58,739 bases of DNA from Candidatus Hodarchaeota archaeon (GCA_016839815.1 JAEOTM010000170.1:1-58739), one strand, 5' to 3'. Shown: positions 43,285 through 52,387, counted from the first letter of the stretch. Numbers and translations are program-made. Notes: generated from the sequence alone by a model not told the origin.

Positions 43285-43488
43285 TTTTCTCTGTCTATTT
43301 CTAGTTCTACACTTCGGTTGACGATAAAAAGAGGGAGCATTACTAGGGGTGAGGTAATTTCCTGAATCTTCTCTAATCTCAAATCGATTTACCTTGTCGT
43401 AATTACTTTGATATGTGAACCCAAATAGAAATCAGGAGAAGAGACAACTTAATAATTATTATTTGAAAACAAATAAAAACAAAATCTG

Positions 43489-43503
43489 TTAGACAAAGTC
43501 TAA
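43489..43503 (+). promoter_or_regulatory. Palindromic operator-like site before the membrane DHp gene
   Basis: TTAGAC-AAA-GTCTAA, a perfect 15-base inverted repeat 25 bases before the ATG at 43529. The location is right for a regulator of the sensor/response-regulator pair. No adjacent DNA-binding gene is seen. Confidence 0.35.
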
Positions 43504-43528
43504 TAGAATTAACATTAGTTGTTACCCA

Positions 43529-44365
43529 ATGGATAATCTGGTAGTATTTGGAATCATAGTCCTATCAATAGTTAGAGTCTTTGGATTTCTAATATCTGTG
43601 GACTTCTATGTTAACCTTCGTAAAAATCGTTTTTTTTTTCTGATAACAGGATGGTTTAGCTGGTTTCTTGCAGGATTATTTGCATTAATCATACCCCAAA
43701 CAAGCGATACCTTCCTGATTGACCTTCTTTTTCTATTTAATGGACTATTTGTCACTTTGGGGGCCTTCCTAATAGTCTTGGGTATTACAAATATTTTCTG
43801 GACATTTAAAACAAAACAGGTGATACTTGTCTTGATATTCCTTGTTATTCTTCCTCTGATATCCTACCTAAGTGGAGGAAACAGGCTTGTTGGGACTGTT
43901 TCATCACTAATTTTGTTTTTCTCGTACTTTATTGTCATGATTCTTGATTCTTTAATCGGTAAGAATTTCAAAGAAAGAGTAGGAAATTCTTACAAATGGA
44001 TTATTTTTCTACGAGTTGTTGTCTTTCTTCAAATTATATTAATGACGTTTATTATACTCAGTGGTGAAACATTTGGATTATATGACTCCACAGATGACTT
44101 ATTGATTATTCTAAATTATGGAATGGGAATTGCTTTATCCCTCGTAATATTAATATTGATTATCCATTTAGAACATTCCGTTGCATCCTATCAGAAAGCT
44201 TTCTTGAAAGATACCCTCACCCATGATATTGGAAATATTCTACAGATTATTAGTAGTGCAACAGAGATGCTCTCTGTTTCAGAAGAATCACAAAATAAAT
44301 CGGATCTCATCTTGAAAAAGAGCAAAGAAGCATCCAAATTAATAAACGAAATTAAAGATTTGTAA
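43529..44365 (+). CDS. Seven-helix membrane protein ending in a histidine-kinase DHp domain, no ATPase domain
   Basis: About seven membrane segments (residues 1-215) followed by a HisKA-like dimerisation and phosphoacceptor domain: FLKDTLTHDIGNILQIISS with H232, then a second helix to the end at residue 278. The HATPase (CA) domain that should follow is absent, and the response regulator gene starts 40 bases later in a different frame. Without it the protein cannot autophosphorylate. It may pass phosphate from another kinase, act as a phosphatase, or be a deletion product. It sits downstream of the ISC operon. Confidence 0.72.
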   Translation: MDNLVVFGIIVLSIVRVFGFLISVDFYVNLRKNRFFFLITGWFSWFLAGLFALIIPQTSDTFLIDLLFLFNGLFVTLGAFLIVLGITNIFWTFKTKQVILVLIFLVILPLISYLSGGNRLVGTVSSLILFFSYFIVMILDSLIGKNFKERVGNSYKWIIFLRVVVFLQIILMTFIILSGETFGLYDSTDDLLIILNYGMGIALSLVILILIIHLEHSVASYQKAFLKDTLTHDIGNILQIISSATEMLSVSEESQNKSDLILKKSKEASKLINEIKDL

Positions 44366-44404
44366 TAATGAAAGAACACTGTACTTAATGAAAGAGGATT
44401 CACT

Positions 44405-44758
44405 TTGGCATCAGTCATAATCGTTGATGACGACTCAGACATAGTCACTCTATTTGAGGAGTTTATTAGTCTCAAGGGACATGTTATAGCTGGTAAAGCC
44501 TCCAATGGGGAAGAAGCATTAGAGATTCTTCAAGAATGTAATCCTCTCCCAGATATTATTTTCATGGATCATCGGATGCCAAGGATGAGCGGCCTGGAGG
44601 CATCTAAAATAATCCGAGAAAAATATCCTTCCTGTAAGATTGTTTTCATTAGTGCAGATTTAAATGTTAAAGATTTGGCCTTAGAGATTGGTGCTCTGGA
44701 ATTTCTAGTCAAACCAATCAGCTTCCAGAAAATTTTGTCTTTGCTTGATGAGTTATAA
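44405..44758 (+). CDS. Single-domain response regulator (CheY-like)
   Basis: A receiver domain only, 117 residues. D8 and D9 bind Mg, D55 in IIFMDHRMP accepts the phosphoryl group, Ser is in IVFISAD and the conserved Lys is in FLVKPI. There is no output domain, so it must act through partner proteins or a phosphorelay. The start is TTG 44405, with AAAGAGG upstream. Cognate partner is probably the preceding membrane DHp protein. Confidence 0.9.
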   Translation: MASVIIVDDDSDIVTLFEEFISLKGHVIAGKASNGEEALEILQECNPLPDIIFMDHRMPRMSGLEASKIIREKYPSCKIVFISADLNVKDLALEIGALEFLVKPISFQKILSLLDEL

Positions 44759-44778
44759 GAAGCAGTGAATTTGTTATT

Positions 44779-44797
44779 AAAAAAAAGGAGGAGGAAA
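44779..44797 (-). terminator. T-tract terminator for the dolichol-kinase-like gene
   Basis: On the minus strand this reads CCTCCTCC followed by eight T, starting about 11 bases after the stop of the minus-strand gene. It matches the pyrimidine-then-T pattern seen elsewhere in the window. Confidence 0.45.
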
Positions 44798-44807
44798 AGA
44801 GTGGACT

Positions 44808-45629
44808 CTATGGTAGGAACCGAAAAACTACTATAAAGGTAGCTTCTGAAAACAGAACCAGATCGACGATTAGAAGGGTTATTATGGTTGAAGCTGGTAT
44901 GAATATATTGTCTAAATCTGCTGGGGAGAATGCCTCAACAATCATTCCAACGATACAACACAGAAAAATAACGATCAAAATTTCTACTAATCCAATATCA
45001 ACACCAGGATCCGCAAGAACAGGAATATCTGATCCCCCTAAAACTCCTAAGAAAATCCAGAACACTAGCGATCCAAGTAATGCAATAACAAAGAATCCAA
45101 GCGATCCTTCAAAAGTCTTTTCTCTACCAAATGTCTTATACTTCCGTGATCCAAATCGTTTTCCTATATAGGGAGCGATTCCATCACCCCATCCGACAAT
45201 ACTCATCATTAACATGCCAGCATAAGTACCAAAGAAAATTGTCCCAGCTATCATCATTATTATCGTGAAGTATAATGTACCCTTTAACAACTCACGGGGA
45301 TCACCTGTTCGAGACATAGTTTTTACGTCTTTATCATCGGGGGATCCACGATAACCTTTATACAGAAATGTAAAGAAGAAAAGTAAAGGTACGGCAATGT
45401 TAAATAAGTACGAAAACCCATCAGATGTATCTACAAACAACCAAATCCAAATAAAAGAACCTGCTGCAATGTGAATGACCTTCCTGCTAAGATCAGAGGA
45501 AAGCTTTCCAGCAGTCACCAATTTTTCCATTAACAGGATAATCCCTTGAACATAAACTAGTGCAACGACTACACCCACAATAAAGTTCCAGATCAACGGA
45601 TCATCAGGCATTAAGGTAAAAAAACCCAT
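44808..45629 (-). CDS. Dolichol kinase/CTP-dependent kinase-like membrane protein
   Basis: Integral membrane kinase of the SEC59/VTE5/dolichol kinase family, thought to phosphorylate a long isoprenoid alcohol with CTP. Signatures include SRKVIHIAAGSFIW, GWGDGIAPYIGKRFG and FGREKTFEGSLGFF. I estimate seven membrane segments. ATG 45629 (273 aa), with GAAGGA upstream, is preferred over TTG 45689, which would add a 20-residue hydrophilic extension. In archaea it may recycle geranylgeraniol or polyprenol for lipid or glycan-carrier synthesis. Confidence 0.8.
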   Translation of the reverse strand: MGFFTLMPDDPLIWNFIVGVVVALVYVQGIILLMEKLVTAGKLSSDLSRKVIHIAAGSFIWIWLFVDTSDGFSYLFNIAVPLLFFFTFLYKGYRGSPDDKDVKTMSRTGDPRELLKGTLYFTIIMMIAGTIFFGTYAGMLMMSIVGWGDGIAPYIGKRFGSRKYKTFGREKTFEGSLGFFVIALLGSLVFWIFLGVLGGSDIPVLADPGVDIGLVEILIVIFLCCIVGMIVEAFSPADLDNIFIPASTIITLLIVDLVLFSEATFIVVFRFLP

Positions 45630-45721
45630 TTTCTCATATCCTTCTAATATTCTAGTGTTAGTAGCGATTTTTGTTTCTTCTGAATACAAATATCTTTCGC
45701 TTCTAACGACAAGAAGCTAAG

Positions 45722-47797
45722 TCAATCTTGAAGATTCTTAAAATAAGTCAAAACTATTTTTTTATTTTTATCTAATTCCGATTCCTTACCTGCATCTCGG
45801 ACATGGAATTGATCCAAGATATATTCTAGCTCGTTGTAGGTTAATGCATAGGTATAGGCTACCCTAGCATCCAAATGAGCACGGATTTCGATCATCGATT
45901 TTTCAGAAGATAATTCTTTGGGAGATGATATTTCATCTTTCCACTCAGGATATTTTCTGTAAACTTCCTTGACTAATGAAATTATCTCTCTTTCATTTTG
46001 TCTGTCTATAAACCTAGGAAGAGGCATATCTCGCAGTATAAACATATTTAAATTTTGAGAAACCTTCATACGAATCATATAGTCAAACACAAAACTATTA
46101 AATATACCTAATAAGTACAAAAGTTCATCCTGTTTCATTTGTACTTGGTTGAACTTACTATAATTCTTGACATAGATGATAGAATTACTACAACAACTAT
46201 TAGAGGGTATAAGTGTAGCAATCATTGTTCTTCTATTGGTACTTGCGGCTACGGCTCTGAAACCAATTCGTGCTTGCTTATGTTCAGAATAAGACTCATC
46301 AAACTTATTTCCTAAGCTTTGCTTATCAATCCAATATCGTGGAGATTTATATCGATGAGTGAATTGCTCTATCATCTTACCCTCAACAACTGGATAACCC
46401 TTCCCTTTCATATTGAATAAATGACTGTCAATAGTAATATCCAGTTCTCTAGAGAATATAATATCAGAAAAACCAGATACAGAACTTGCGATAACTGGAA
46501 ATTGATACATTTTTTCTGCAATTTGGATGTCAGTTCTATTCTTAAACTCAATAATAGCCCAAGCACTTGGAGAAAACCGCTTAATTTTTTCCCAAGAAAT
46601 TGATAGAAGAGTATTAGGATGATTTTTCAAGAATAAAGGGTCCCTTTGCATAAAAACAGATTGAAATTGATCAGTTTTTACGTGGTTTTTCAAAAAAATG
46701 AGAATATCGAATTTAAAGGACTTATGAATGGAGGGGAATATTCCTAGCCTATTTTCAAAGGAAAAAAGGTTTGTAACTTCGTTTTCTTCAAATATAATTT
46801 TTCTTAGGTCTTTAGTTCCTGCGTCACTATGAATACCAGACGGAAGAATAACCCCACATACCCCATTTTTTGCCAACAGGAAATAAATTCGTTCTAAAAA
46901 CAGTTTATAAAGATTGAGATCTCCACTGACTCTTCTTGTCTCACTTCCTGACCGAATCATGCCTGATTGATACTGATACGCCTTTCGATAGTATTCAGAT
47001 TGATCTTTAATTGTCGATTCATATTTAATCCATTCTTTCTTAATGGTTTTACTAGATTTTAATTTCTCAATTATCTTTTTTGCCTCTTGTTTGTCATATC
47101 TATATTTAGACAGATGTGGATCATATCTGGAAAAGAATTCTTTTTCAAACGGCTTAACAATATTCCAAGGTGGGTTTCCAACACAGATAGCAAATCCTTC
47201 AGAGGATGCAATATCTGGAAACTCTTCCTCCCAATTAAATGGGAATATACTCTCAGATATTGTAATATCTTTCCTTTGGAGAGTATTCCCAATTAATGAA
47301 TTTCCTACCTTTATATGGTACTTAAGTAATTTTTCAATCTTAGTTCCGTCAAAATCAGATTCTGATGTGATTATTAAATCTTTCAGTTTTTCACGACATA
47401 ATTCCACTGCTTTATTTGATATATCGACACCAAATAAGTTCTTTGTAACTATTTGAGAACTGATTTGACTCAGGGGTTTCTTTTGCACCCCTAAACGTAT
47501 CAAGACTTGGTGAATTTTAAACAAAACATTAAAAGCATTCTCAAGAAAGTAACCCGCTCCTACAGCAGGATCTATAACAGTTATTTCCTCAATCAAGTTA
47601 AGAATAACACTAAGTACTTCTCTAGGTAATTTTTCTACTTCCATATTATCCAATTGGGATATAGAGTAGTCCATTCCTTTGTATTTCAAATGATTGGAAA
47701 TATAGGTATAAATAGCTGTGGAACAAATAAACTCGACTAGAATTTCTGGTGTGTATACCACTCCCAAGTCTTTATGATCTTGAGAAAGAGGTTTCAT
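45722..47797 (-). CDS. Eco57I-like N6-adenine DNA methyltransferase, no nuclease domain
   Basis: A 691-residue methyltransferase of the type IIG-like Eco57I family. AdoMet motif I is VIDPAVGAGYF (about 75-83) and catalytic motif IV is GNPPWNIV (208-211), typical for N6-adenine. VVYTPEILVEFI near the N-terminus is the usual motif X. The C-terminal half (about 420-691) is a TaqI-type specificity domain. No N-terminal nuclease domain is present, and no separate restriction gene is adjacent, so it is probably a solitary methyltransferase or the modification part of an unlinked defence system. ATG 47797 is chosen over TTG 47815. Confidence 0.82.
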   Translation of the reverse strand: MKPLSQDHKDLGVVYTPEILVEFICSTAIYTYISNHLKYKGMDYSISQLDNMEVEKLPREVLSVILNLIEEITVIDPAVGAGYFLENAFNVLFKIHQVLIRLGVQKKPLSQISSQIVTKNLFGVDISNKAVELCREKLKDLIITSESDFDGTKIEKLLKYHIKVGNSLIGNTLQRKDITISESIFPFNWEEEFPDIASSEGFAICVGNPPWNIVKPFEKEFFSRYDPHLSKYRYDKQEAKKIIEKLKSSKTIKKEWIKYESTIKDQSEYYRKAYQYQSGMIRSGSETRRVSGDLNLYKLFLERIYFLLAKNGVCGVILPSGIHSDAGTKDLRKIIFEENEVTNLFSFENRLGIFPSIHKSFKFDILIFLKNHVKTDQFQSVFMQRDPLFLKNHPNTLLSISWEKIKRFSPSAWAIIEFKNRTDIQIAEKMYQFPVIASSVSGFSDIIFSRELDITIDSHLFNMKGKGYPVVEGKMIEQFTHRYKSPRYWIDKQSLGNKFDESYSEHKQARIGFRAVAASTNRRTMIATLIPSNSCCSNSIIYVKNYSKFNQVQMKQDELLYLLGIFNSFVFDYMIRMKVSQNLNMFILRDMPLPRFIDRQNEREIISLVKEVYRKYPEWKDEISSPKELSSEKSMIEIRAHLDARVAYTYALTYNELEYILDQFHVRDAGKESELDKNKKIVLTYFKNLQD

Positions 47798-47821
47798 CAG
47801 TAGTGTGACCCACAAAAGTCG

Positions 47822-48793
47822 CTAGATAAGATCAATTTTGTGTAATATATACCATATTGGTACAATAAGAAGAAAACTAACTACAATTACTATCCAGAAA
47901 GCAAAAGGATTATCTGCGAGTGGTAAAGGAGTCAAGTTCATCCCATAGAGACTCGCAATAAGTGTAGGTACCATGACAATGAGAGAAATTGAAGTTAATA
48001 CTTTGATCAAATCATTCTGATTATTTGAGATAACAGAAGCATACGCATCAAGACTGCTTTCAATCAAATCACGATAAATTCGAAGAAGATCTGCTTGTTG
48101 TTGCAAATCAATTGACAAATCCTCAAGATCATCCAACAGTTCTGGAAGTTCTTTAAACTCGGGTGCTTTTTGTAATTGATAAAATGCCCGAACGTTTCCT
48201 CTTAGTGCCGCATCTAAATAGGTGGCTTCACGAGATAGAGTAAATACTTGCTCTATTGACTTTGATTTAACCGATTTAAAAATTACTTGTTCTAAGGCTG
48301 CAAGTTCTTGATCTATGATATCTACCGCTAGCTCATACGATTTAACGACACTCTCTAGCCAGCTTAGGAGAACCAGGATAGTAGGCCTTGATCTTTTCCT
48401 TCGAGTTCCCAGTGGTTTTCGGACTCTTTTTGCTTCAATCGCTTGATGCTGAATCGTAATCAAGTGGGAACCAGTTAAAAATACCGTGATTGGAAGAGTT
48501 GTTTGACGAGACTGAAAAAGTTCACTTTTCTTGAATTGTTCTCCAGAGGGAACTCTTAATACTAATTTTATGAATGGTGGATCGTTTTCAGGTTCTAATT
48601 CCAAACGAGGACGTTCATCTACATCCAAAGAGTCCTCTAAATCCTCCCAAGGAATTTTATAGGTATTTTGAATGGCTTTTAATTCTTCCTTCGTCGGTTT
48701 CGTGCAGATCATCGAAGTTGGAACATTAGGAAGAATACCCTCCACATAATCAGTGAAGGTTAGTCCAGTTTCGAGATTTTTTACTTCAATCAA
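47822..48793 (-). CDS. corA: CorA family divalent cation transporter
   Basis: Magnesium/cobalt channel protein of 323 residues. The large N-terminal cytosolic domain is followed by a long helix and two C-terminal membrane segments. The first ends with the diagnostic YGMN motif (SLYGMNLTPLP). The TTG start at 48793 is supported by GGAGG about nine bases upstream. It precedes the methyltransferase by 24 bases, but no functional link is obvious. Confidence 0.93.
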   Translation of the reverse strand: MIEVKNLETGLTFTDYVEGILPNVPTSMICTKPTKEELKAIQNTYKIPWEDLEDSLDVDERPRLELEPENDPPFIKLVLRVPSGEQFKKSELFQSRQTTLPITVFLTGSHLITIQHQAIEAKRVRKPLGTRRKRSRPTILVLLSWLESVVKSYELAVDIIDQELAALEQVIFKSVKSKSIEQVFTLSREATYLDAALRGNVRAFYQLQKAPEFKELPELLDDLEDLSIDLQQQADLLRIYRDLIESSLDAYASVISNNQNDLIKVLTSISLIVMVPTLIASLYGMNLTPLPLADNPFAFWIVIVVSFLLIVPIWYILHKIDLI

Positions 48794-48912
48794 AATTAAC
48801 GTCCTCCTAGACTAAGCCATCTTTTATGGCTAATAAGCTATTTCATCCTGCTATAAATATTTACAATACAATCATTTAATATTTTTCTATTCAGGCTCTT
48901 CGTAGTACTTGA

Positions 48913-49536
48913 TCATTTTTTCCTAATTGGTTGTCGTATAACAGTACGTAATTTTTCAGGTTTTGTTCGTCGAGGATCGCTAAGATAAATCTCATGATGT
49001 TTATTATGCAAGAGATAATCCCTTTCTTCAGCATAACGATGCATATTAGCAATAATAGGCCCTTCCTCACTGAATGGACCGAGATGTAAAACTTGAACTA
49101 CCGTACCTTCAGAATACAATTCATAACGAATTTTGTTAAAATTTTCTGGCTTTTTTTTCTCTTTAAATAATTTAAGGGCTTTAACAATCTGTTCCTCATC
49201 GACAAAGTCAGGGATTCGGATCATCGAGGTCCACTTCCATTCATCCTTTCTTTCCAAATATGATTCAGTAAACACTTCCATATCATCCGCCCACCAAAGT
49301 CCTTCGAGAGGAGGAACTACATAATCTTTGCCAGCTGGTTTCATAACACTCATTTTCAGAGTATAAGAAACGCCATATAGTAATTGCATTGCTTCTTGGT
49401 ATAAAGGATTATCACCTGGATACCCTGTTCCATCCACCATGAAAAACCACATGTCGGGGATATCTAAGATGTGAGGATCTCGTGATGGACTATAAAGATT
49501 GGGAAATTGTTTTTTCAAGTCAGTTTTTTTTGTCAT
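48913..49536 (-). CDS. GyrI-like small-molecule-binding domain protein
   Basis: Standalone GyrI-like/SOUL-family domain of 207 residues that binds hydrophobic or cationic ligands in better-known homologues. Diagnostic parts are DMWFFMVDGTGYPGDNPLYQEAMQ split by a loop, LEGLWWADD and VVQVLHLGPFSEEGP near residue 150. ATG 49536 has GGTGA 8 bases upstream. It is the last gene of a BtrH-PadR-GyrI operon, starting 12 bases after the PadR stop, so it may sense a ligand for that regulator. Confidence 0.85.
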   Translation of the reverse strand: MTKKTDLKKQFPNLYSPSRDPHILDIPDMWFFMVDGTGYPGDNPLYQEAMQLLYGVSYTLKMSVMKPAGKDYVVPPLEGLWWADDMEVFTESYLERKDEWKWTSMIRIPDFVDEEQIVKALKLFKEKKKPENFNKIRYELYSEGTVVQVLHLGPFSEEGPIIANMHRYAEERDYLLHNKHHEIYLSDPRRTKPEKLRTVIRQPIRKK

Positions 49537-49548
49537 TTCATTTCTCAC

Positions 49549-50160
49549 CTATATCCTTCTTTCTTCTTGTTCAATATTCAATTCCAATTTTTTAGTTAAT
49601 TCCTTTAAAAAATCATTTTTCGCATTCAAGGAGTAAAAAGCATAATTAAATAACGCCCATACATGAATTGGTAACATATCACCATGAGTATGTGTGCTAT
49701 CTTCAGCGAATCGGCCACGAACTATTGCCACACGCTCGTTAATACGATTAGTATATTGTTTAATGATGTTTAGGAATTCTTTATCTGTTAATACAAACGC
49801 ACCTGCAAGCGCTAAATTCATTTCATGGTAATTCAAATCCATATTCTGGAAATAATGAAGAACGGTTTTTTTTAAAACTTTGAGTCCTTTTGGGGTAACT
49901 ATAAATAATTTCTGAGGTGCTCCTACGTCACTAATGGAATTTGAATTAGTTTTTACCTCTTTAGAGGTTATCAAGTTCTTCTTCTCAAGTTGATTCAGTG
50001 TATAATACACCGATGAAAATGAAAGTCGTGACCATTGCTGTATATTCCGCTCTACAATTAGTTTATTTAACTTAGTACCACTAATTCCAGTTTCATTATA
50101 TGGAGAGTGAGCCACCATTCCTAGGATGAGAAACTGCTTGGCAGATATCGTTTCAATCAA
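49549..50160 (-). CDS. PadR family transcriptional regulator
   Basis: Winged-helix repressor of the PadR family with 203 residues. The DNA-binding part (about 1-85) shows LSFSSVYYTLNQLEKKNLITS as recognition helix and wing, cut here by the usual loop, and the C-terminal half is a coiled dimerisation helix pair. The TTG start overlaps the stop codon of the preceding BtrH-domain gene (TTGA), so the genes are translationally coupled. The two palindromes upstream of the operon are likely its own operators, which would make it autoregulated. Confidence 0.85.
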   Translation of the reverse strand: MIETISAKQFLILGMVAHSPYNETGISGTKLNKLIVERNIQQWSRLSFSSVYYTLNQLEKKNLITSKEVKTNSNSISDVGAPQKLFIVTPKGLKVLKKTVLHYFQNMDLNYHEMNLALAGAFVLTDKEFLNIIKQYTNRINERVAIVRGRFAEDSTHTHGDMLPIHVWALFNYAFYSLNAKNDFLKELTKKLELNIEQEERRI

Positions 50161-51233
50161 TCTCCCAATATTTTAAAGGAAAGCAACTTGGTAGCTCCTT
50201 CTTCTTCGAGATTTTTAATTTCGGTTAATTTTGATCTAATAGAGTTCATCGTTTCAACCTGTTCAGAAGTTGAAAGGTCTTCTCCTAATTGAGAAAATTG
50301 TATGGCAATTTCCTCCCATCTCTCGCCTAACTTCTCATAGAATTCAGCTAGTCTTTTTAAGGAACTATTATTTAATTCTTGGGCAATTTCTTGAAGGAAC
50401 TCTGCGAAAAGGTAACGAAATAACCCCCCACCTGTACCATAATTATGAGTTTTTGTACCTATATAACCTGCTTGCTGTATACATCTGAATTTTAATTTGT
50501 CGCTAGACTGTTTTAACCATCGATTTAAATCTTTTATTAGGACATCAATTGCTGTTATTCCACTGTGAATTCCCATTAATCTGAGGATTCGACCACTTTT
50601 TGACAAAAGGTTTTTACCTGTTCGATTTAACACGTCTTCAATAATTACTGAGAGTTCTGGTTTTTGGTTAGGAAAATCAAATTCATAGATTAAATTGTTT
50701 GGAGCCATAAATCTGTCATATGTGGAATTTCGACCTTTTGCTAGTTCTTCATACGTGACACGCAACAAATCTGGAAAGTGTGTATCAGAGACAACAACAG
50801 AACTATCTTCAGGATTATAACCACAAACTGCTATAGTATGTCCTCCAAAATGATAATCCTCTTGTAGATCTGTTTGATATTTAAGAAAACCCATATCTAT
50901 ATTAATTACTACAGGTATTTCACTATTTAAATGTTGTTTTAAACGATTCCACCCCTCTTGTTCGTTTTTCGTTGTAAATTCATTCAAGGAAACCTTTAAA
51001 GTGCTACAAAGATCTACTACGAAATCTTTGTTGCGACCTCCAAAGAATGGGGTCATTTTAGGGATTTTTAGATAGGCTAAAGTCATACCACTAGCTAACC
51101 CAAAAATCATTGCTTCACTCATTTTCCATCCATAGAATTCAAATACATCTCGTACAGCAGAGGAAGTACAATGAACTCCCGGTTCATGCCTATAACTTTT
51201 TATAATTTGTTGTTGTTTATAATTCTCACTCAT
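50157..51233 (-). CDS. BtrH N-terminal/C39-like domain protein
   Basis: A protein of 358 residues with an N-terminal papain-like BtrH domain (C22 in VHCTSSAVRD, H in GGHTIAVCGYN, with SDTHFPD following) and a C-terminal DUF4872-like helical region. BtrH in butirosin synthesis transfers an acyl side chain, and related proteins act as peptidases or acyltransferases. ATG 51233 is chosen because GGTGA lies exactly 5 bases upstream; GTG 51242 overlaps that site. It is the first gene of the operon with PadR and GyrI genes. Confidence 0.82.
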   Translation of the reverse strand: MSENYKQQQIIKSYRHEPGVHCTSSAVRDVFEFYGWKMSEAMIFGLASGMTLAYLKIPKMTPFFGGRNKDFVVDLCSTLKVSLNEFTTKNEQEGWNRLKQHLNSEIPVVINIDMGFLKYQTDLQEDYHFGGHTIAVCGYNPEDSSVVVSDTHFPDLLRVTYEELAKGRNSTYDRFMAPNNLIYEFDFPNQKPELSVIIEDVLNRTGKNLLSKSGRILRLMGIHSGITAIDVLIKDLNRWLKQSSDKLKFRCIQQAGYIGTKTHNYGTGGGLFRYLFAEFLQEIAQELNNSSLKRLAEFYEKLGERWEEIAIQFSQLGEDLSTSEQVETMNSIRSKLTEIKNLEEEGATKLLSFKILGD

Positions 51234-51257
51234 ATTGGTCACCTATAGCAATATATA

Positions 51258-51280
51258 AATTTTTCAAAACTTGAAAAATT
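51258..51280. promoter_or_regulatory. Palindrome copy 1 (candidate PadR operator)
   Basis: AATTTTTCAA-AAC-TTGAAAAATT, with perfect 10-base arms, overlaps a TATA-like ATTTATATA on the minus strand just before the BtrH gene. Binding here would block TBP and TFB. Confidence 0.6.
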
Positions 51281-51347
51281 ATTTCCTCATTTATTTTAAG
51301 AACTAATCATTGATTTTTAAGATTTTCTTTACTAACAGTGGAAAATG

Positions 51348-51370
51348 AATTTTTCAAATTTAGAAAAAAT
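51348..51370. promoter_or_regulatory. Palindrome copy 2 (candidate PadR operator)
   Basis: The left arm AATTTTTCAA is identical to copy 1, and the right arm TAGAAAAAAT matches at 8 of 10 bases. Both arms use a 3-base spacer. The centre is exactly 90 bases from copy 1. Confidence 0.5.
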
Positions 51371-51448
51371 CTTTAAAGGATCTATTTCAAAAAAAATGGA
51401 TGATTTTCCTTAGAGTAAGGAAAAACGGTGAAATCATGTATTATTTGA

Positions 51449-52387
51449 TCAAAATATGAGCTTAGGTTTGAACTGATCCACTTGAACATTGAGTTGATCA
51501 ATTTCTTGCCTTGAGAGGCTGACATCTCCTGCTTGAGCATTTTCCTCAAGTTGTGATAGACTCTTTGCCCCAGGAATTGCTATTACCTGTTTATTTTGAA
51601 TCAACCAGCTTAATGCTAATTGTGACATTGTTATGTTCTTTTCTTGAGCAATGATTTTCATTTCTTCGAGTAAAGGGGCACCTCGTTTGAAATTACTTTC
51701 TCTAAATAATCTATTTCTACGTCGAGTTCCTTTTGGTGAATTATGAGGTGTATATTTTCCAGTCAGATACCCTTGTCCTAGAGGTGAATATGCCATCACT
51801 GTGACTTTGTGTGCCTCGGCATATGGTAAAAATTCGTTTTTTACCCTAGATTTTGCCATAGAATAATTTAATTGGTCAACCTCAATCGAAAATTTATTCA
51901 TCTTGGATTGAGCTTTTTGAAATCTCTTCAAACCAAAATTGCTGATACCGATGTGGCGAATCTTCCCATCTTCAACCATTTGTTCCATATGTTCTAATGT
52001 TGCTCCTAAAGGAAGAAGAGGGTTAGGCCAATGAATCAGATACACGTCTAGATACTCTGTTTGTAATCGTTCAAGACTTTTAGCTAATGCTCGTTTCACG
52101 GCAGATGGACGGATGGCTGCAGGTAAGAATTTAGAGACAATAATTATATCTTCTCTGTTATGTTCTTTTATTGCTTGTCCTACAATCCTTTCTGATTGAC
52201 CTCCACCATATACTTCAGCAGTATCGATTATATTAATACCTAGATCGAAGGATTTATGAACGATTTCAATTGCATCTTTCTTAGTAAAATCTGTTCCAAA
52301 TCCCCAACCTTTGGAGCCAAATTGCCATGTTCCAAGTCCTATCTGTGAAATCTTCGTCTCACTCTTTCCTAAAGTAGTATATTGCAC
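51449..52387 (-). CDS. Aldo/keto reductase
   Basis: NADP-linked aldo/keto reductase of 312 residues. The catalytic set is D55 and Y60 in IDTAEVYGGG, K in IIVSKFLP and H in VYLIHWPNP. The coenzyme-binding end, SWLIQNKQVIAIPGAKSLSQLEENA, is shown by its WLI and IPGAKS pieces. The start is GTG 52387. It is divergent from cydA with 184 bases between. Its substrate is unknown, and it belongs to the large AKR branch that includes YajO/YghZ-like enzymes. Confidence 0.9.
   Translation of the reverse strand: MQYTTLGKSETKISQIGLGTWQFGSKGWGFGTDFTKKDAIEIVHKSFDLGINIIDTAEVYGGGQSERIVGQAIKEHNREDIIIVSKFLPAAIRPSAVKRALAKSLERLQTEYLDVYLIHWPNPLLPLGATLEHMEQMVEDGKIRHIGISNFGLKRFQKAQSKMNKFSIEVDQLNYSMAKSRVKNEFLPYAEAHKVTVMAYSPLGQGYLTGKYTPHNSPKGTRRRNRLFRESNFKRGAPLLEEMKIIAQEKNITMSQLALSWLIQNKQVIAIPGAKSLSQLEENAQAGDVSLSRQEIDQLNVQVDQFKPKLIF

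Noticed and set aside
44365..44405. Frameshift between a histidine kinase and a missing ATPase domain
   Set aside because: No HATPase motifs (N, G1, G2 boxes) appear in any frame near the stop; the next sequence is a separate response regulator.
46421..47456. Several ORFs on the plus strand inside the Eco57I-like methyltransferase
   Set aside because: They lie entirely within a long coding gene, and their composition looks like antisense shadow.
45722..47797. Complete type IIG restriction-modification enzyme
   Set aside because: The N-terminus goes straight into motif X and the AdoMet fold; there is no PD-(D/E)XK nuclease domain.
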